A DNA stretch of 25,762 nt, taken from Emiliania huxleyi CCMP1516. Lineage: Eukaryota; Haptophyta; Isochrysidales; Noelaerhabdaceae. The notes below the pieces were generated by a model. That model was not told where the DNA came from. It worked only from the letters and a program-made list of their open reading frames with translations, and did not search any database. The position numbers and the translations under genes were made by a program. Position 1 is the first letter of the stretch. Every line of letters starts with the position of its first letter. Of this stretch, positions 1 to 8,783 are shown one piece after another. The stretch covers positions 1 to 25,762 of the forward strand of contig NW_005198311.1 of assembly GCF_000372725.1 (NCBI RefSeq), given 5' to 3'.

Positions 1-2755
1 GAGAGGCTCCCGCCGCACGTGCGCCTCGTGGGGGGGGGGGGGGGGGGGCTCCCCCCCAAAGGCCGCAAGGTCCCGCACGTACTCCTTTGCTTTGCCGAGC
101 ATGTGCGTGTAGTTGACGACGCGGAACGAGTCGGGCGGGAGGGCGGCGAGCTGCGAGTGCATCTCGTCGAGCTGCGAGAGGAAGAGCTCGACCTACGCGG
201 GAGGCAATCCCGCGCAATCCCGCGCAATCTCGCGCAATCTCGCGCGATCCCGCGCAATCTCGCGCAATCTCGGCTGATCTCCGCACTATCTTGGGTGATC
301 TCAGACGACCTCGGACGATCTCGGACGATCTCGCCGCGGCGCAAGGAGAGAGAAGGACCCGCCTGCTTGTGCAGCTTAAAGGTCCTCCCCGCCCGCCGCC
401 AAATCTTGGGCAGCCCGCGGTTGTTCATCGACATGATTGCGTCGACCGGCTCGCGCCAGAGCGCCACGACCTTGAGCCGAACGCCGGCGAGCTCGCAGAG
501 GTACTGCAGGTCGGCGAGGCGCGGGTAGTGCGTCCCATCCTCCGTCTCGTTGCCTAATTAATATAATATAATATAATATAATATTACTATAATATAATAT
601 AATATAGTGTGTCCCATCCTCCGTCTCGTTGCCTAGTTGCGAGAAGGGGTACGAGAACACCTCCCCACCAGATCTCCCCAGATCTCCCCAGATCTCCCCA
701 GATCTCGTTGCCGGAGCGAGAAGGGGTACGAGAACATCTCCCCAGATCTCCCCAGATCTCCCCAGATCTCGTTGCCGGAGCGCGAGAAGGGGTACGAGAA
801 CATCTGGCCGATCGGCTGGTACGAGATGTTGCGGTTCTTGCCTGCGCCACAAGGGCGGCGAGGCGTGAGGAAGATATGGGGAGATCTGGGGAGATATGGG
901 GAGATTGCCTGCGCCACAGGGAGGCGAGGCGTGAGGAGCCTAGGGCTCGAGCTCAGACATGGGGAGATATGGGGAGATGTGGGGAGATGTGGGGAGGTAT
1001 GGGGAGATATGGGGAGATATGGGGAGATATGGGGAGATATGGGGAGATGTGGGGAGGTGTGGGGAGGGATGGGGAGGTATGGAGAGATGTGGGGAGGCAT
1101 GGGGCGAGGCGTGAGGAGCCAACGCTAGAGGCCGTCCTCGCATTCGCCTTCCTGGGGGCCCAGTGCTTCCTTCTGACTGCCGTCGCTGTCTCTCCCTTGT
1201 CTCGACTGCTCGTGCCTGTGTGTCTTTGGCCCCGGGGCTGTGTCTTTGGCTGTGTGCTTGCGTGAGGAGCCTAGGGCTCGCGCTGAGAGGGGGGGTGTCG
1301 ACCCTCGCGTGGGACTCGGCGCGTTGCCTGTCTGGCTAGCCGCTCTCTGCCAGTCTGCCCGTTCTCTCGACTGTCCGTGGCGTGCGATCTGGGCCCCCGG
1401 GGGTGTGCTGCTGCGGTGTGAAGAGGTCGCCTCTCCCCACAGCCGCTCCAGGCGCGGGGAGTGCGTGGCGGGGTCCGTCGGACCAGGCTCCCCCGCCGAG
1501 GGGCTGGAGGCATCCTGGCGAGATCTCGCCGAGATCTCGGCTAGCGGTGCCAATCTCGGCTGCATCTCGGCTACATCTGCCGTCGAGCAGCCTGCCCTCG
1601 CGCTGCTCCTGCATGCCCGAGATCCACGAGCAGTGCTTCATGCCCGACAGCCGAAGGCAGGTCCGCGCGCAGAAGGCGGGGTGCTTGCCGAGCGAACGAG
1701 CCGCCTGCACCCACTCGTGGAACGCCTGCAGACACGCGTCCCCGCGCCGTCCGGGACATGTCGTGGAAGTGTCCAGCCCGCGAGAGGCTGTGGGACCTCG
1801 ACGGCGGCCCAGAAGGTTGCGGGGGTGCGGTCCTTCGGCTGCCACCACAGCGCCTGCGGTTCAGACTCCGAGACACTTCCGAGACACTTCCGAGAACCCT
1901 CCGAGCCGTGTGCCGTGCCGCCCGCGGCATCGGCGGCGCCTGGAACATCTGCTCCTGCACGAGCGTCATCGGCATCAGCTCGGAGAGGCGCATCATCACC
2001 GCGGTCAGGAAGTGGTGCCCCGTCCCCTCGGCCCCCGCCACGAAGATCAGGTTCGTCGGCGCCACGCCCGGTGCGCTGCCCCCGCCGCCCTCGGCCGACG
2101 CTCGCGCGTACGGCCTGTGGACGCGTCGCGGACGCGTCACTGGACACGGCGGCGTGGAGGTGGGGTGCGGCGGTGTGAGTCGGGGTGGGCGTGTAGAGGC
2201 GCGGCTGGAGCGGAGCCGGAGGCGCGGCGCCGTGCGGTGTGTGTGAGTCGTCGCTGGAGTGGCGGCTGACGCGCGCCGCCAAAAGGTCTCGTCGATCGGC
2301 GTCTCGATCTTGAGCCGCCGCTTGACGTTGCGCAGAAACTCGACCTGCGACTGCTGCCCGAAGCCGTCGCTCGGCGGCGGGCTCGGGGCGGAGGCGTCGC
2401 TGTCAGAGGCGTCAGAGGGCAGCGGCGACGACGCGGAGCTGTCGGCCGGCGCTGACCTGTCGGGGCCTGGGTCGGCGAGAAGAGCAGCGCCGTCGTCAGG
2501 CTCCTCGCTGTAGCTACCAGCGACCTCATACGCGCCGCGAGAGTCGAAGCGGCCTCGCAGCCCACCCTTGTGCAGGAGCTGCGACTGGATGACTGCAGAG
2601 GAGAAGCAGACGGCCGAGAGCGAGATCGTGGCCCACGTCATGAGCCGCAGCACGGACAGGGAGCGCTCGGGAGGGGCGGCGGCGGCGGAGCCGGCGGCAG
2701 CGGACGGCGCCGTGTACGCCTCCGACGCGAGCCGAGTTGGAGCCGTTCTCGCCAT
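1..2755 (-). CDS. Sulfotransferase-like type II membrane protein (3' end beyond window)
   Basis: Exons rebuilt on the minus strand: 2755-2280, 2114-1940, 1853-1797, 1725 to about 1596 (end uncertain), 841-776, 553-363 and 192-1, with all placed joins in phase. Residues about 36-58 form one hydrophobic segment (LMTWATISLSAVCFSSAVIQ), so a short cytosolic tail and lumenal (Golgi-type) catalytic domain are expected. A Ser/Asp/Pro-rich stem follows. The second exon carries NLIFVAGAEGTGHHF, resembling the 5'-phosphosulfate-binding loop of sulfotransferases. The sixth carries VVALWREPVDAIMSMNNRG, resembling the 3'-phosphate-binding R-x-P-x-x-x-S region. The seventh (VELFLSQLDEMHSQ, FRVVNYTHML) continues off the window through a Pro run coded by a 19-base homopolymer. 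Family transfer of sulfate from PAPS to a glycan or small molecule is inferred; the acceptor is unknown. Four of its introns use GC donors. Confidence 0.7.
193..362 (-). repeat. Sulfotransferase intron 6 filled with 10-bp tandem repeats
   Basis: The intron starts at a GC donor (CAG|GCGGGT) and ends at TAG. Positions 201-330 read as thirteen consecutive 10-base units, first variants of cgcgcaatct and then variants of tcggacgatc. The unit drifts along the array but the spacing stays exactly 10 bp. Confidence 0.85.
554..775 (-). repeat. Sulfotransferase intron 5: nested duplications of exon-edge sequence
   Basis: On the minus strand the exon edge, coding FSYPFS plus GNE, appears at 782-803, again at 716-738 and again at 639-660. 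The following text coding GNETEDGTHY appears at 605-635 and again, as real exon, at 526-553. Between copies lie 10-bp units of the gatctcccca type and a pure A/T stretch at about 556-605. Splicing TCCG|gcaacg to taattag|GCAACGAG joins the reading frame exactly. Confidence 0.8.
842..1595 (-). repeat. Large sulfotransferase intron 4 with 10-bp array and repeated boxes
   Basis: Positions about 868-1103 hold a long array of 10-bp units of the atatggggag type, interrupted by a second copy of the acceptor-side sequence near 903-935. The box gcgtgaggagcc occurs at about 926, 1109 and 1260, twice followed by tagggctcg. The donor end is uncertain, with candidates at about 1617, 1596 and 1581. Positions 1521-1580 hold a degenerate array of the gatctcgg type. 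Confidence 0.6.
1860..1905 (-). repeat. 11-bp repeat in sulfotransferase intron 2
   Basis: Plus-strand units gagacacttcc are repeated at 11-bp spacing inside the intron 1854-1939. The same unit occurs, in the opposite orientation relative to transcription, in an intron of the DnaJ gene at 10312-10360. Confidence 0.8.
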
Positions 2756-3386
2756 ACGGTGAGGGAAGTGGCGCAGAGGAGGCAGGCGGGAGAGCGACCG
2801 GCGGGCACCTTAAAAAAAAAAGGAAATCTTGTTAGCTCTCCGGCCCTGGATGTGAGGTTGCCGACTGCACTCCAAGTGCTCCAAGTCGCGACGACACTCA
2901 CACAGCTTAAAATCCCTGTGTGGTGGCGGCGTGCCGTCCTCCCATCCCTCCCTTGGGTTGTGTGTTTGTTGTTTCTTTCTTTTCGTGTTGACTGTTGTGC
3001 GACCAGCTTTTGTTGTAAAATTCTTTCTTTTCAGCACACGGGAGAATTGGAGACAGAGTTTTTTTTGTTTTTGAGAATTGGCGAGAGACTGCGAAGAGAT
3101 GGGAAGAGGCTGCAGACGCCTTCAAGGGTGGGCGGACGGCTAGCACCACACTCGTCACTCCTCTCCAGCAACCATTGAGCTTTGAGGGGAGGACGGCACG
3201 CCGCCACCACACGGCGACGGGATTTTAAGGAGAGCTGGAGGAAGATGGAAGTAACAAGTATCGATTACATTAACATCCCAGCTCGAGCCTCCACGCATCA
3301 CGGTAGTACTGCCACCTCTACTCGACCCACGTAGTAGTACACTCTCTCAGCCTGTCGCGCGCGCGGGCGATGCGGGCGAAGGCAGC
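2756..3386. other. Intergenic region between sulfotransferase start and cysteine synthase end
   Basis: I see no gene here. It holds the 5' flank of the sulfotransferase gene, an inverted-arm repeat element (2909-3226) and the 3' flank of the cysteine synthase gene. Several T-rich runs occur at 2970-3075. Confidence 0.6.
2909..3226. repeat. Dispersed element with about 35-40 bp inverted arms
   Basis: The left arm begins aaaatccc and runs to about 2955; the right arm (3188-3226) is its reverse complement with a few changes and ends gggatttt. A 47-base copy of the left arm occurs in inverted orientation at 4831-4877 without mismatch. The interior 3060-3165 also matches, reversed, the sequence at 4880-4975. 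It is non-coding and about 318 bp, so MITE-like or another non-autonomous element is possible. I see no clear target-site duplication. Confidence 0.6.
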
Positions 3387-4677
3387 TCACGCCTTCTTGT
3401 ACTCCTCCGAGGCCCAGAGCAGGATGGGCTGCTCCTTGTCCGAGCACGGCGCCTCGCCCGGGGGCAGCGCCTCGTTCGCCTCTGCGTTGACGGCGGCCCA
3501 GAGCGGGTGGGCGACGTAGCGGATGCCGTGACTCGGCAGCACGACCACGATGGTCGACCCCTTGGCCTCCGGGCGCGCCGCCACGTCGAAGGCGTACTTG
3601 ATGGCCGCGCCCGACGAGGGCCCAACCATCATTCCCTCGGCCGACGTCACCTGCAGGCACGTCGCGACGGCCTCCGAGGTCGCGACGTGCCCCCACTCGT
3701 CGACGACGCCGCGCGGTGCGTCCGACAGCTCCTCGGGCGCCTGAGGGGAGGTCGCGTGAGCCTCAGCTGGCTGGTGGGGCGCTGTAGGGACTTGGCTGTC
3801 CCTCTCGCGTGCCTTGCCGAAGCCGTCGAGGAACTGGGAGTGGACGCCGGGCGCCCAGCCGACGACGCCGTGCGGCTTGGGCGAAGCGCCGGTGTGCACG
3901 CGCGCCTCGGTCGGCTCGAGCGCGATCACCTGGTGGAGGTGAACTTCTCCCCACGCTGGTGTGGGGCAGAGGGGCCACGTCTAGAGACGGGGACATTGAA
4001 AGTCCAGAGAGCGGTGTGGTTGAGCGGTGCGTGCGTGTGTGCGCGTGTGCGGTCACCCGGCACTTTGGGTTGACCGACTTGAGGTACTTACCGACCCCGG
4101 CGACGCAGCCACCCGTGCCGATGCCGTGGATGAAGTAGTCGACCGCGCCGCCGGCCTGCTTCCAGATCTCCGGTCCGGTCGTCCTCTCGTGCACCGCCGG
4201 GTTGTCCGGGTTGCCCAGCTGGTTTGGCCACCAGTAGTGCGGGTTCGCGGCGAGCTGGTCCTTGACGTACTTGAGCGCACCGGGCGCGCCGAGCGACGGA
4301 TTGAAGAGGTGGACCTCCGCGCCAAACTGGCGGCAGATCAAGTAGCGCTCGAGCATCGGCCGCACCTTGGGCATGATGACGATGCACTTGTAGCCCTTGG
4401 CGGCGGCAACCATCGCGTAGCCGATGCCCGTATTCCCAGACGTGAAGTCGATGATCGTGGTCTTGCCCGGCGTGATGTCCCCACGCGCCTCCGCCTCCTC
4501 GATCATGTTGAGAGCGATCCGGTCCTTGAGGGAGCCGCCGGGGTTCTGCATCTCCAGCTTGCAGAGAATCGTCGCCTGCTTGGACGCGGCCGGAACGCAG
4601 CGGTCCAGCTTCACCATTGGCGTGTTGCCGATTGTCTCAAGGTACGAGCACGCAGGTGGCAGAGGAGCGGTGTCCAT
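3387..4677 (-). CDS. Cysteine synthase family enzyme (O-acetylserine thiol-lyase type)
   Basis: Exons 4677-4057, 3929-3813 and 3740-3387 join in phase 0 to give 363 residues, a usual length. The N-terminal half has YLETIGNTPMVKL, the PLP-lysine region NPGGSLKDRIALNMI and the phosphate or substrate loop TSGNTGIG. The second half has the glycine-rich PLP phosphate loop GTGGCVAGVGKYLK, then VIALEPTEA and GPSSGAA. The family makes cysteine from O-acetylserine and sulfide using pyridoxal phosphate, and related members use other beta-substituted alanines. The MPKVRPMLERYLI stretch differs from the common MSLERR form, so substrate choice is uncertain; cystathionine beta-synthase-like activity cannot be excluded. 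The ATG at 4677 directly precedes the conserved fold. The frame stays open upstream to 4866, where it enters a dispersed repeat, so a targeting extension is possible but unproven. Intron 1 is GT-AG; intron 2 is GC-AG. Confidence 0.92.
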
Positions 4678-5233
4678 GATTGTAGACGCAACGTGATCGC
4701 TGTCTGCTATTGCCGCAGCCGCTTCACAGCTGCTCCTGTGGGAAGAGACCACGCTTATGGGTGCGCTTCTTAGCTCCTGCCCCGGATGTGATGCCGACCA
4801 CGCTCCAAGAAACGACGGATCGCCGAGGCGCAAGGGAGGGATGGGAGGACGGCACGCCGCCACCACACAGGGATTTTAAGGAGAGGAGTGTGGTGCTAGC
4901 CGTCGCCCACCCTTGGGCGTCTGCCTCTTCCTATCTCCTATTCCTATCTCTCTTGCAGTCTCTCGCCAATTCTCGCAGCGACCTTCATGCCGCCTCGCGT
5001 CTTCTCACTCTCGACGTTCTCTCTCCTGTCGCTTCCTGCAGGCTTCATCCTCTGATTTCTTTCTTTCGCGCAGAAAGAAAAAGAAATTTCGCAAAATCCG
5101 GTCGCATGGCGGCGGCAACCCTCATCCTGAAAGCACATCCAGATCGACGAATCGGCCGTCCATTTCTTGCGGCGGGCAGTCCATTACGCGCGAACCGCGA
5201 CGGCCCATACGACCATCCATCGTGCGCGCGAGC
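4678..5233. promoter_or_regulatory. Divergent 5' flank between cysteine synthase and the 5234 gene
   Basis: The two genes are transcribed away from each other from this interval. It contains a copy of the dispersed repeat arm at 4831-4877 and repeat-interior sequence to about 4975. A hairpin-capable T-rich/A-rich pair follows at 5058-5091 (tttctttctttc against gaaagaaaaagaaa). No TATA box or other known motif can be assigned. Confidence 0.45.
4831..4977. repeat. Second copy of the dispersed repeat element (partial)
   Basis: Positions 4831-4877 are the exact reverse complement of 2909-2955. The continuation (gtgtggtgctagccgt, gtctctcgccaattctc) matches the reverse complement of 3060-3165 with small gaps. 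The arm is inverted relative to the interior, as the right arm of the first copy also is. Confidence 0.75.
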
Positions 5234-6499
5234 ATGCCGCGGGACCGACAGGTGTCACATGTGCCGACGGAGTGGTTCGACGGCGTCTCGGGTGGAGTGG
5301 ATAGGTGGGATGCGGCCGATGATGATCGCTCCGCCCGCCTAACGGGTCCGCATGAGTCGGATGCGACAATTGCTGGTCCAGGAGCCAAGCTCACTAGCAC
5401 AGGCGGTGTCTTCAAGGTGGTCGAGCCCGATGCACTCTCTGCCAGCTCCGCGGACGAGCTCCTTGAGACGGACGGCTCCGTGGACCGCACCGGACGCCGG
5501 CGATCGATGGCCAACGCCAAGCAGGCTGCCGCGAGCCGAAAGCTTTGGGATTCGGACGCCCGCCCGGCGAATGGCCTAGCCCAGTCGAGTGGCACCGACA
5601 CGAGGACCGTCACGCCTGAGCCAGCGGCAGGTGAGAAGGCGCCGGGCCGCGCCGCAAAGTCGACCGAGGGCAAGAAGCCGGCAAAGGGAGGCCTGCTGTG
5701 GGGGCTCATCCCGGGGGTTTGGAAGAAATGCATCCCAGACAGCGTGACGGCGCCGCCGGGGGAGGAAGGAGAGGAGTGGGAGGTTGTCTCCGAGGCAGCA
5801 GACAGCACAAAGGACAGCGCCGAAGCCACGGCGTGCGAGGCGGGCGAGGCTGCGAGACTGCAGGAGGGAGAGCTGACGGGGGCGGCGCAGGCGACAAGCG
5901 TGGAGAAGGAGCCCATGGAGGCGGCGGAGGACGGGTCAGCGACAGAGGCCCAGGATACGGCCACGGTCGCGCATCCGAAGGAGACAGGCGTGCCGACCGG
6001 GATGAACATCGCATGGGCAGCAGCTTCAGCGGCCCATGGCATAGCCACGGCCGCGCCCACAAAGGAGGCAAACGTGCCGACAGGGGCGCACATCGCATGG
6101 GCGGCAGCGGCAGCCCTGCGTCGTGCAGAAACGCCAAAGGCGTCTGCAGGAGAACTCATCGCTCGTTGCAACGAGGAGCTCAGCGCACGGCTGACAGAGG
6201 CCCTCAACGATGTCCTCGCCCGCCGTCCCGCCGCACCGCTGAAGAGCATGGCATTGCACCTCCGCACCCACGGAAAGGCCGCCAGCGGGGAGGCCGCGCC
6301 GCCAAAGCTATCAAAGGGTGTGTTGCTCGACAAGTCGGTCGCAGAGTACATGGATCGCAACCGGATCGGCGCCGCTCTGGCGAGCATCGCCGCCGAACTG
6401 CAGGGCCGCATCTCCGCGCAGATTGACGAACACACTCTCCGGGCGCTCGTGGAGTGCGTCCCCGGGATGCTCGAAGAGGCTAACTCGCGCGGCGAGTGA
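5234..6499 (+). CDS. Ala/Glu-rich protein with a weak Dpy-30-like helix
   Basis: This is a single uninterrupted frame. I chose the ATG at 5234 (MPRDRQVSHVPTEWF), giving 421 residues, because the open frame upstream to 4913 lies in repeat and T-rich sequence. The first half is low complexity and charged, with the short conserved-looking patch GGLLWGLIPGVWKKCIPD. The middle has two copies of a VPTG..IAWAAA unit at about residues 248-288. Residues about 307-345 (ELIARCNEELSARLTEALND, then RRPAAPLKSMALHLR) resemble the Dpy-30/RIIa-type dimerisation helix pair, where a basic-Pro-x-x-P turn precedes a hydrophobic helix. A further helical segment (SVAEYMDRNRIGAALASIAA) ends the protein. If the resemblance holds, it would be a scaffold in a flagellar or chromatin complex. 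That assignment is weak; the protein is otherwise unknown. Confidence 0.6.
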   Translation: MPRDRQVSHVPTEWFDGVSGGVDRWDAADDDRSARLTGPHESDATIAGPGAKLTSTGGVFKVVEPDALSASSADELLETDGSVDRTGRRRSMANAKQAAASRKLWDSDARPANGLAQSSGTDTRTVTPEPAAGEKAPGRAAKSTEGKKPAKGGLLWGLIPGVWKKCIPDSVTAPPGEEGEEWEVVSEAADSTKDSAEATACEAGEAARLQEGELTGAAQATSVEKEPMEAAEDGSATEAQDTATVAHPKETGVPTGMNIAWAAASAAHGIATAAPTKEANVPTGAHIAWAAAAALRRAETPKASAGELIARCNEELSARLTEALNDVLARRPAAPLKSMALHLRTHGKAASGEAAPPKLSKGVLLDKSVAEYMDRNRIGAALASIAAELQGRISAQIDEHTLRALVECVPGMLEEANSRGE

Positions 6500-7148
6500 C
6501 CAGGCGTGGCGACGACGGCTCGCGCTGCTGTACTCTTGTTACCCATACGCGTTTGTCGTGCGTGTTGTGCCTCCCGGGCAGACGGTCCGAGCTCGAGCGG
6601 AGAGTGTCGAGTGCGACGAGTGTCGAATGCGCGTTCTGGCCCAGCTCTACACGTGCCTCTCTTGCCGTTTTGCCCTTTGCGGGTTTGCCTGGACGCTCTT
6701 AGGGAGTCCGAGCTCCGGATTTTTTCAAGATTTGGCCGTTGAAAAGCCGCAGGCACACCCCCAAAAACGAAAGAGGGGGGGGGGGTCGGGGGGGAGCACA
6801 CCTTTTCTCTTTTAACGTTTTAAGCCTAGCGTCGCCTAGTGATCTACGAGGTTCGAGCTCGCCCCCTCGCGCTGGAGCGGGGGCGGAGGCGGCCGCCTCT
6901 CGGACCCGGCCGTGTTGCGCTTCGTCCGGCTACTATTCTCTACACAGACCGCCAGCTGTCCACAGACCGCCAGCGCCACAAGACCACCATCCCCTCCGCC
7001 CCCCTCTCGATTGAGAACGCAAAGCAACACCGGCGCTCTAATCGGCGGAGCTCTGCCCGAGCCAGCTGGCGGTGTGCTCGCCGCTCTCCAGCCTCTGTAC
7101 CCCAACCTCTGTCCGTGTGGCATGGCGAGGCAAGCGCTCACCCAGCCA
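6500..7148. other. Intergenic region, no gene seen
   Basis: This lies between two convergent genes. It contains G-runs at 6773-6794 and otherwise unremarkable GC-rich sequence. Reading frames here are short and lack protein-like composition. Confidence 0.5.
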
Positions 7149-8010
7149 TTAAGTAAGGGGCGACTTGGAGCGTCCTCGCATTTCTTCCAGTTTGGAAGGA
7201 ACAAGCCGACGACACCAGTCACAATGTCCTCTTCGCACGGCGGGCGCCGAGGCGGGGGAGGCGAGGCCGGCTGCAGAGGGGGAAAGGGAGGCAGAGGGGG
7301 GCTTGAAGTCGATCTTGGGGCAGCCCGTCCCGACTGACGGCCAGTTACATTGACCCCAAAATTTGTGATCCCAGCTTTCTCCCCACGCCTGGCAGTTTTT
7401 CATGTGAAGGGGCCCGTCGTCTGATGTCACATTCGCGCATGAGCCAAACGTCATTATTGTGGCGTTCTTGACGCCAGCCACCGCGTCGGCGATTTTTTTC
7501 GGGAAGCCCGCCTGGCAGTTCTCCTTCCTTGGTTAGGCCAACCTCACAGCACTTGCTAAAGGGCTTCATCCGGACTGCACACATAGCGTTCTTTACTGCC
7601 GGGGTGCAGGTGGTGTCATAAATCCATCGAACGTCGAAAGCCCCTGGCCACAGCGTGGGGTGTTCGTTGAATGGGTTTGGTACTTTCATATATCGCGGAG
7701 GGCCTTCCCCATCCGCAACGGGCGCCGCGCTATCCCACGAAGCGCACTCAAGGGCGGGAATCTCAAACTTTGCGCAGCTTGCATCCTCCACGGCAAAGTC
7801 CGCATAGGTCGCGTTGTCTTCGCGATCGGCGAGGGCAAACGCACAACGTGCTGTGACTGTCGCAATCGTCTCCTCGCTTGACGCCTCAATATCTGCGCCG
7901 AAGAACTCCTCCTGTGTGAGCGCCACCATCTCAATGGGCCCGATGAATTTCTGCTGTTTCGAGTACCACTTTGCGTTCAAGGGTCCTCCCTTCCAAGCGG
8001 CGCTATGCAT
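7149..8010 (-). CDS. Cys-rich protein of unknown function with apparent frameshift
   Basis: Two overlapping frames look genuinely coding. The first (from ATG at 8010, MHSAAWKGGPLNAKWYSKQQ) runs through IGPIEMVALTQEEFFGADIE, ECASWDSAAPV, NPFNEHPTLWPGAFDVRWIY and MKPFSKCCEVGLTKE. The second picks up at ENCQAGFPKKIADAVAGV and continues with TIMTFGSCANVTSDDG, CQAWGESWDHKFWGQCNWPS and GCPKIDFKPP to a stop at 7149. The switch lies at 7521-7531, where one base too many (accaaggaaggagaac on the coding strand) separates them. An intron there would be too short. About ten cysteines and NxT/S sites suggest a secreted or lumenal protein. The frame is open upstream to 8076 but enters repeated sequence, and a 5' exon may be missing. 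I do not recognise the family. Confidence 0.55.
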
Positions 8011-8250
8011 CGTGCGCGACCAGCCAGCCACACTTGTGGCGTTGCACAAGTGGCGCGACCAGCCAGCTAGCCACAAGTGGCGTGCGCGACCCTCCTCTCA
8101 GCCCCCGTGCGCAAAAGTTGCGACGCACGCCACTTGTGCAACGGCTTCCGCCTGCAAGCTGCGTATATGCCCGGCGCGCAAGAGGCACAGACGCGAGGAA
8201 AATTTCGTTAACGCCTCGTGATCCGAGAGACTTAGCCCGCATAAGACCCG
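8011..8250. repeat. Cluster of short direct and inverted repeats upstream of the Cys-rich gene
   Basis: The segment gcgcgaccagccag is repeated at about 8017 and 8052. The palindrome-related motif cacttgtg/cacaagtg occurs at about 8033, 8046, 8070 and 8131, in both orientations. It could be a protein-binding cluster in the promoter or simply local duplication. Confidence 0.5.
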
Positions 8251-8783
8251 CCGATCGTAGACCGCGTAAGCACCCCAGCGTGACGCGTCACACCGCTTAG
8301 ACCCGTTAAGCCTCGTGGCTCAGAACTTGCTTCAGTTTTCACGGTGCATGGGCGGGGTTTTCACCGCACACCGGCGGCGGCGGACCGGGGCCCGGGGCGC
8401 GCGGGCCGTCGCGCGTCGCGGAGGGCGCGGGGTTTGCGTGCGGTCGTGTGGCTCTCTGATCTCTTACAGTGTTGCGCGGATTGACATTCACCCATCGACA
8501 CCCCCACAACTAGGAAATCAACTACTGTGTACTGAGAACTCCATCTTCTGAGTTCTGTGTGAGAGAGTGTTGCTTAGGCGCGCACACACCTATTCTCGCT
8601 GCTGAGAGCTGCTCTGCCGTCGCGCGCGGCGCGGTCCGCGGCGCGACACAGTCCCAAATACAATATAGCCCGCCATAGACTGAAGGCGGGCCGCGCAGCG
8701 CGACTTCCTCCCGGAGCGCGCGCGCTGCTCGCCGCCCGCCGCGCTGCCCTCCTCCCCCCGTGGACCGCGAGCCGCCGCGGCCG
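8251..8783. other. Intergenic region and DnaJ 3' flank
   Basis: No gene is seen. Positions 8667-8691 can form a hairpin (gcccgcc against ggcgggc), and 8532-8555 a shorter one (agaactc against gagttct). Both lie just past the DnaJ stop codon and could be in its 3' untranslated region. Confidence 0.45.

Noticed and set aside
609..1265. Plus-strand frame with many GEIWGD/GRYGEM repeats
   Set aside because: It is the translation of 10-bp intron arrays, which have no stop in several frames.
4677..4866. N-terminal extension of the cysteine synthase to 4866
   Set aside because: The first part lies in a dispersed repeat copy; the frame is open but nothing shows it is translated.
5122..6801. Minus-strand frame of 559 codons opposite the 5234-6499 gene
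   Set aside because: Composition is typical of an antisense shadow in GC-rich coding DNA; the plus frame has the structured C-terminal helices.
6836..6900. tRNA-like text with gttcgagctc
   Set aside because: No cloverleaf with matched acceptor and anticodon stems could be drawn.
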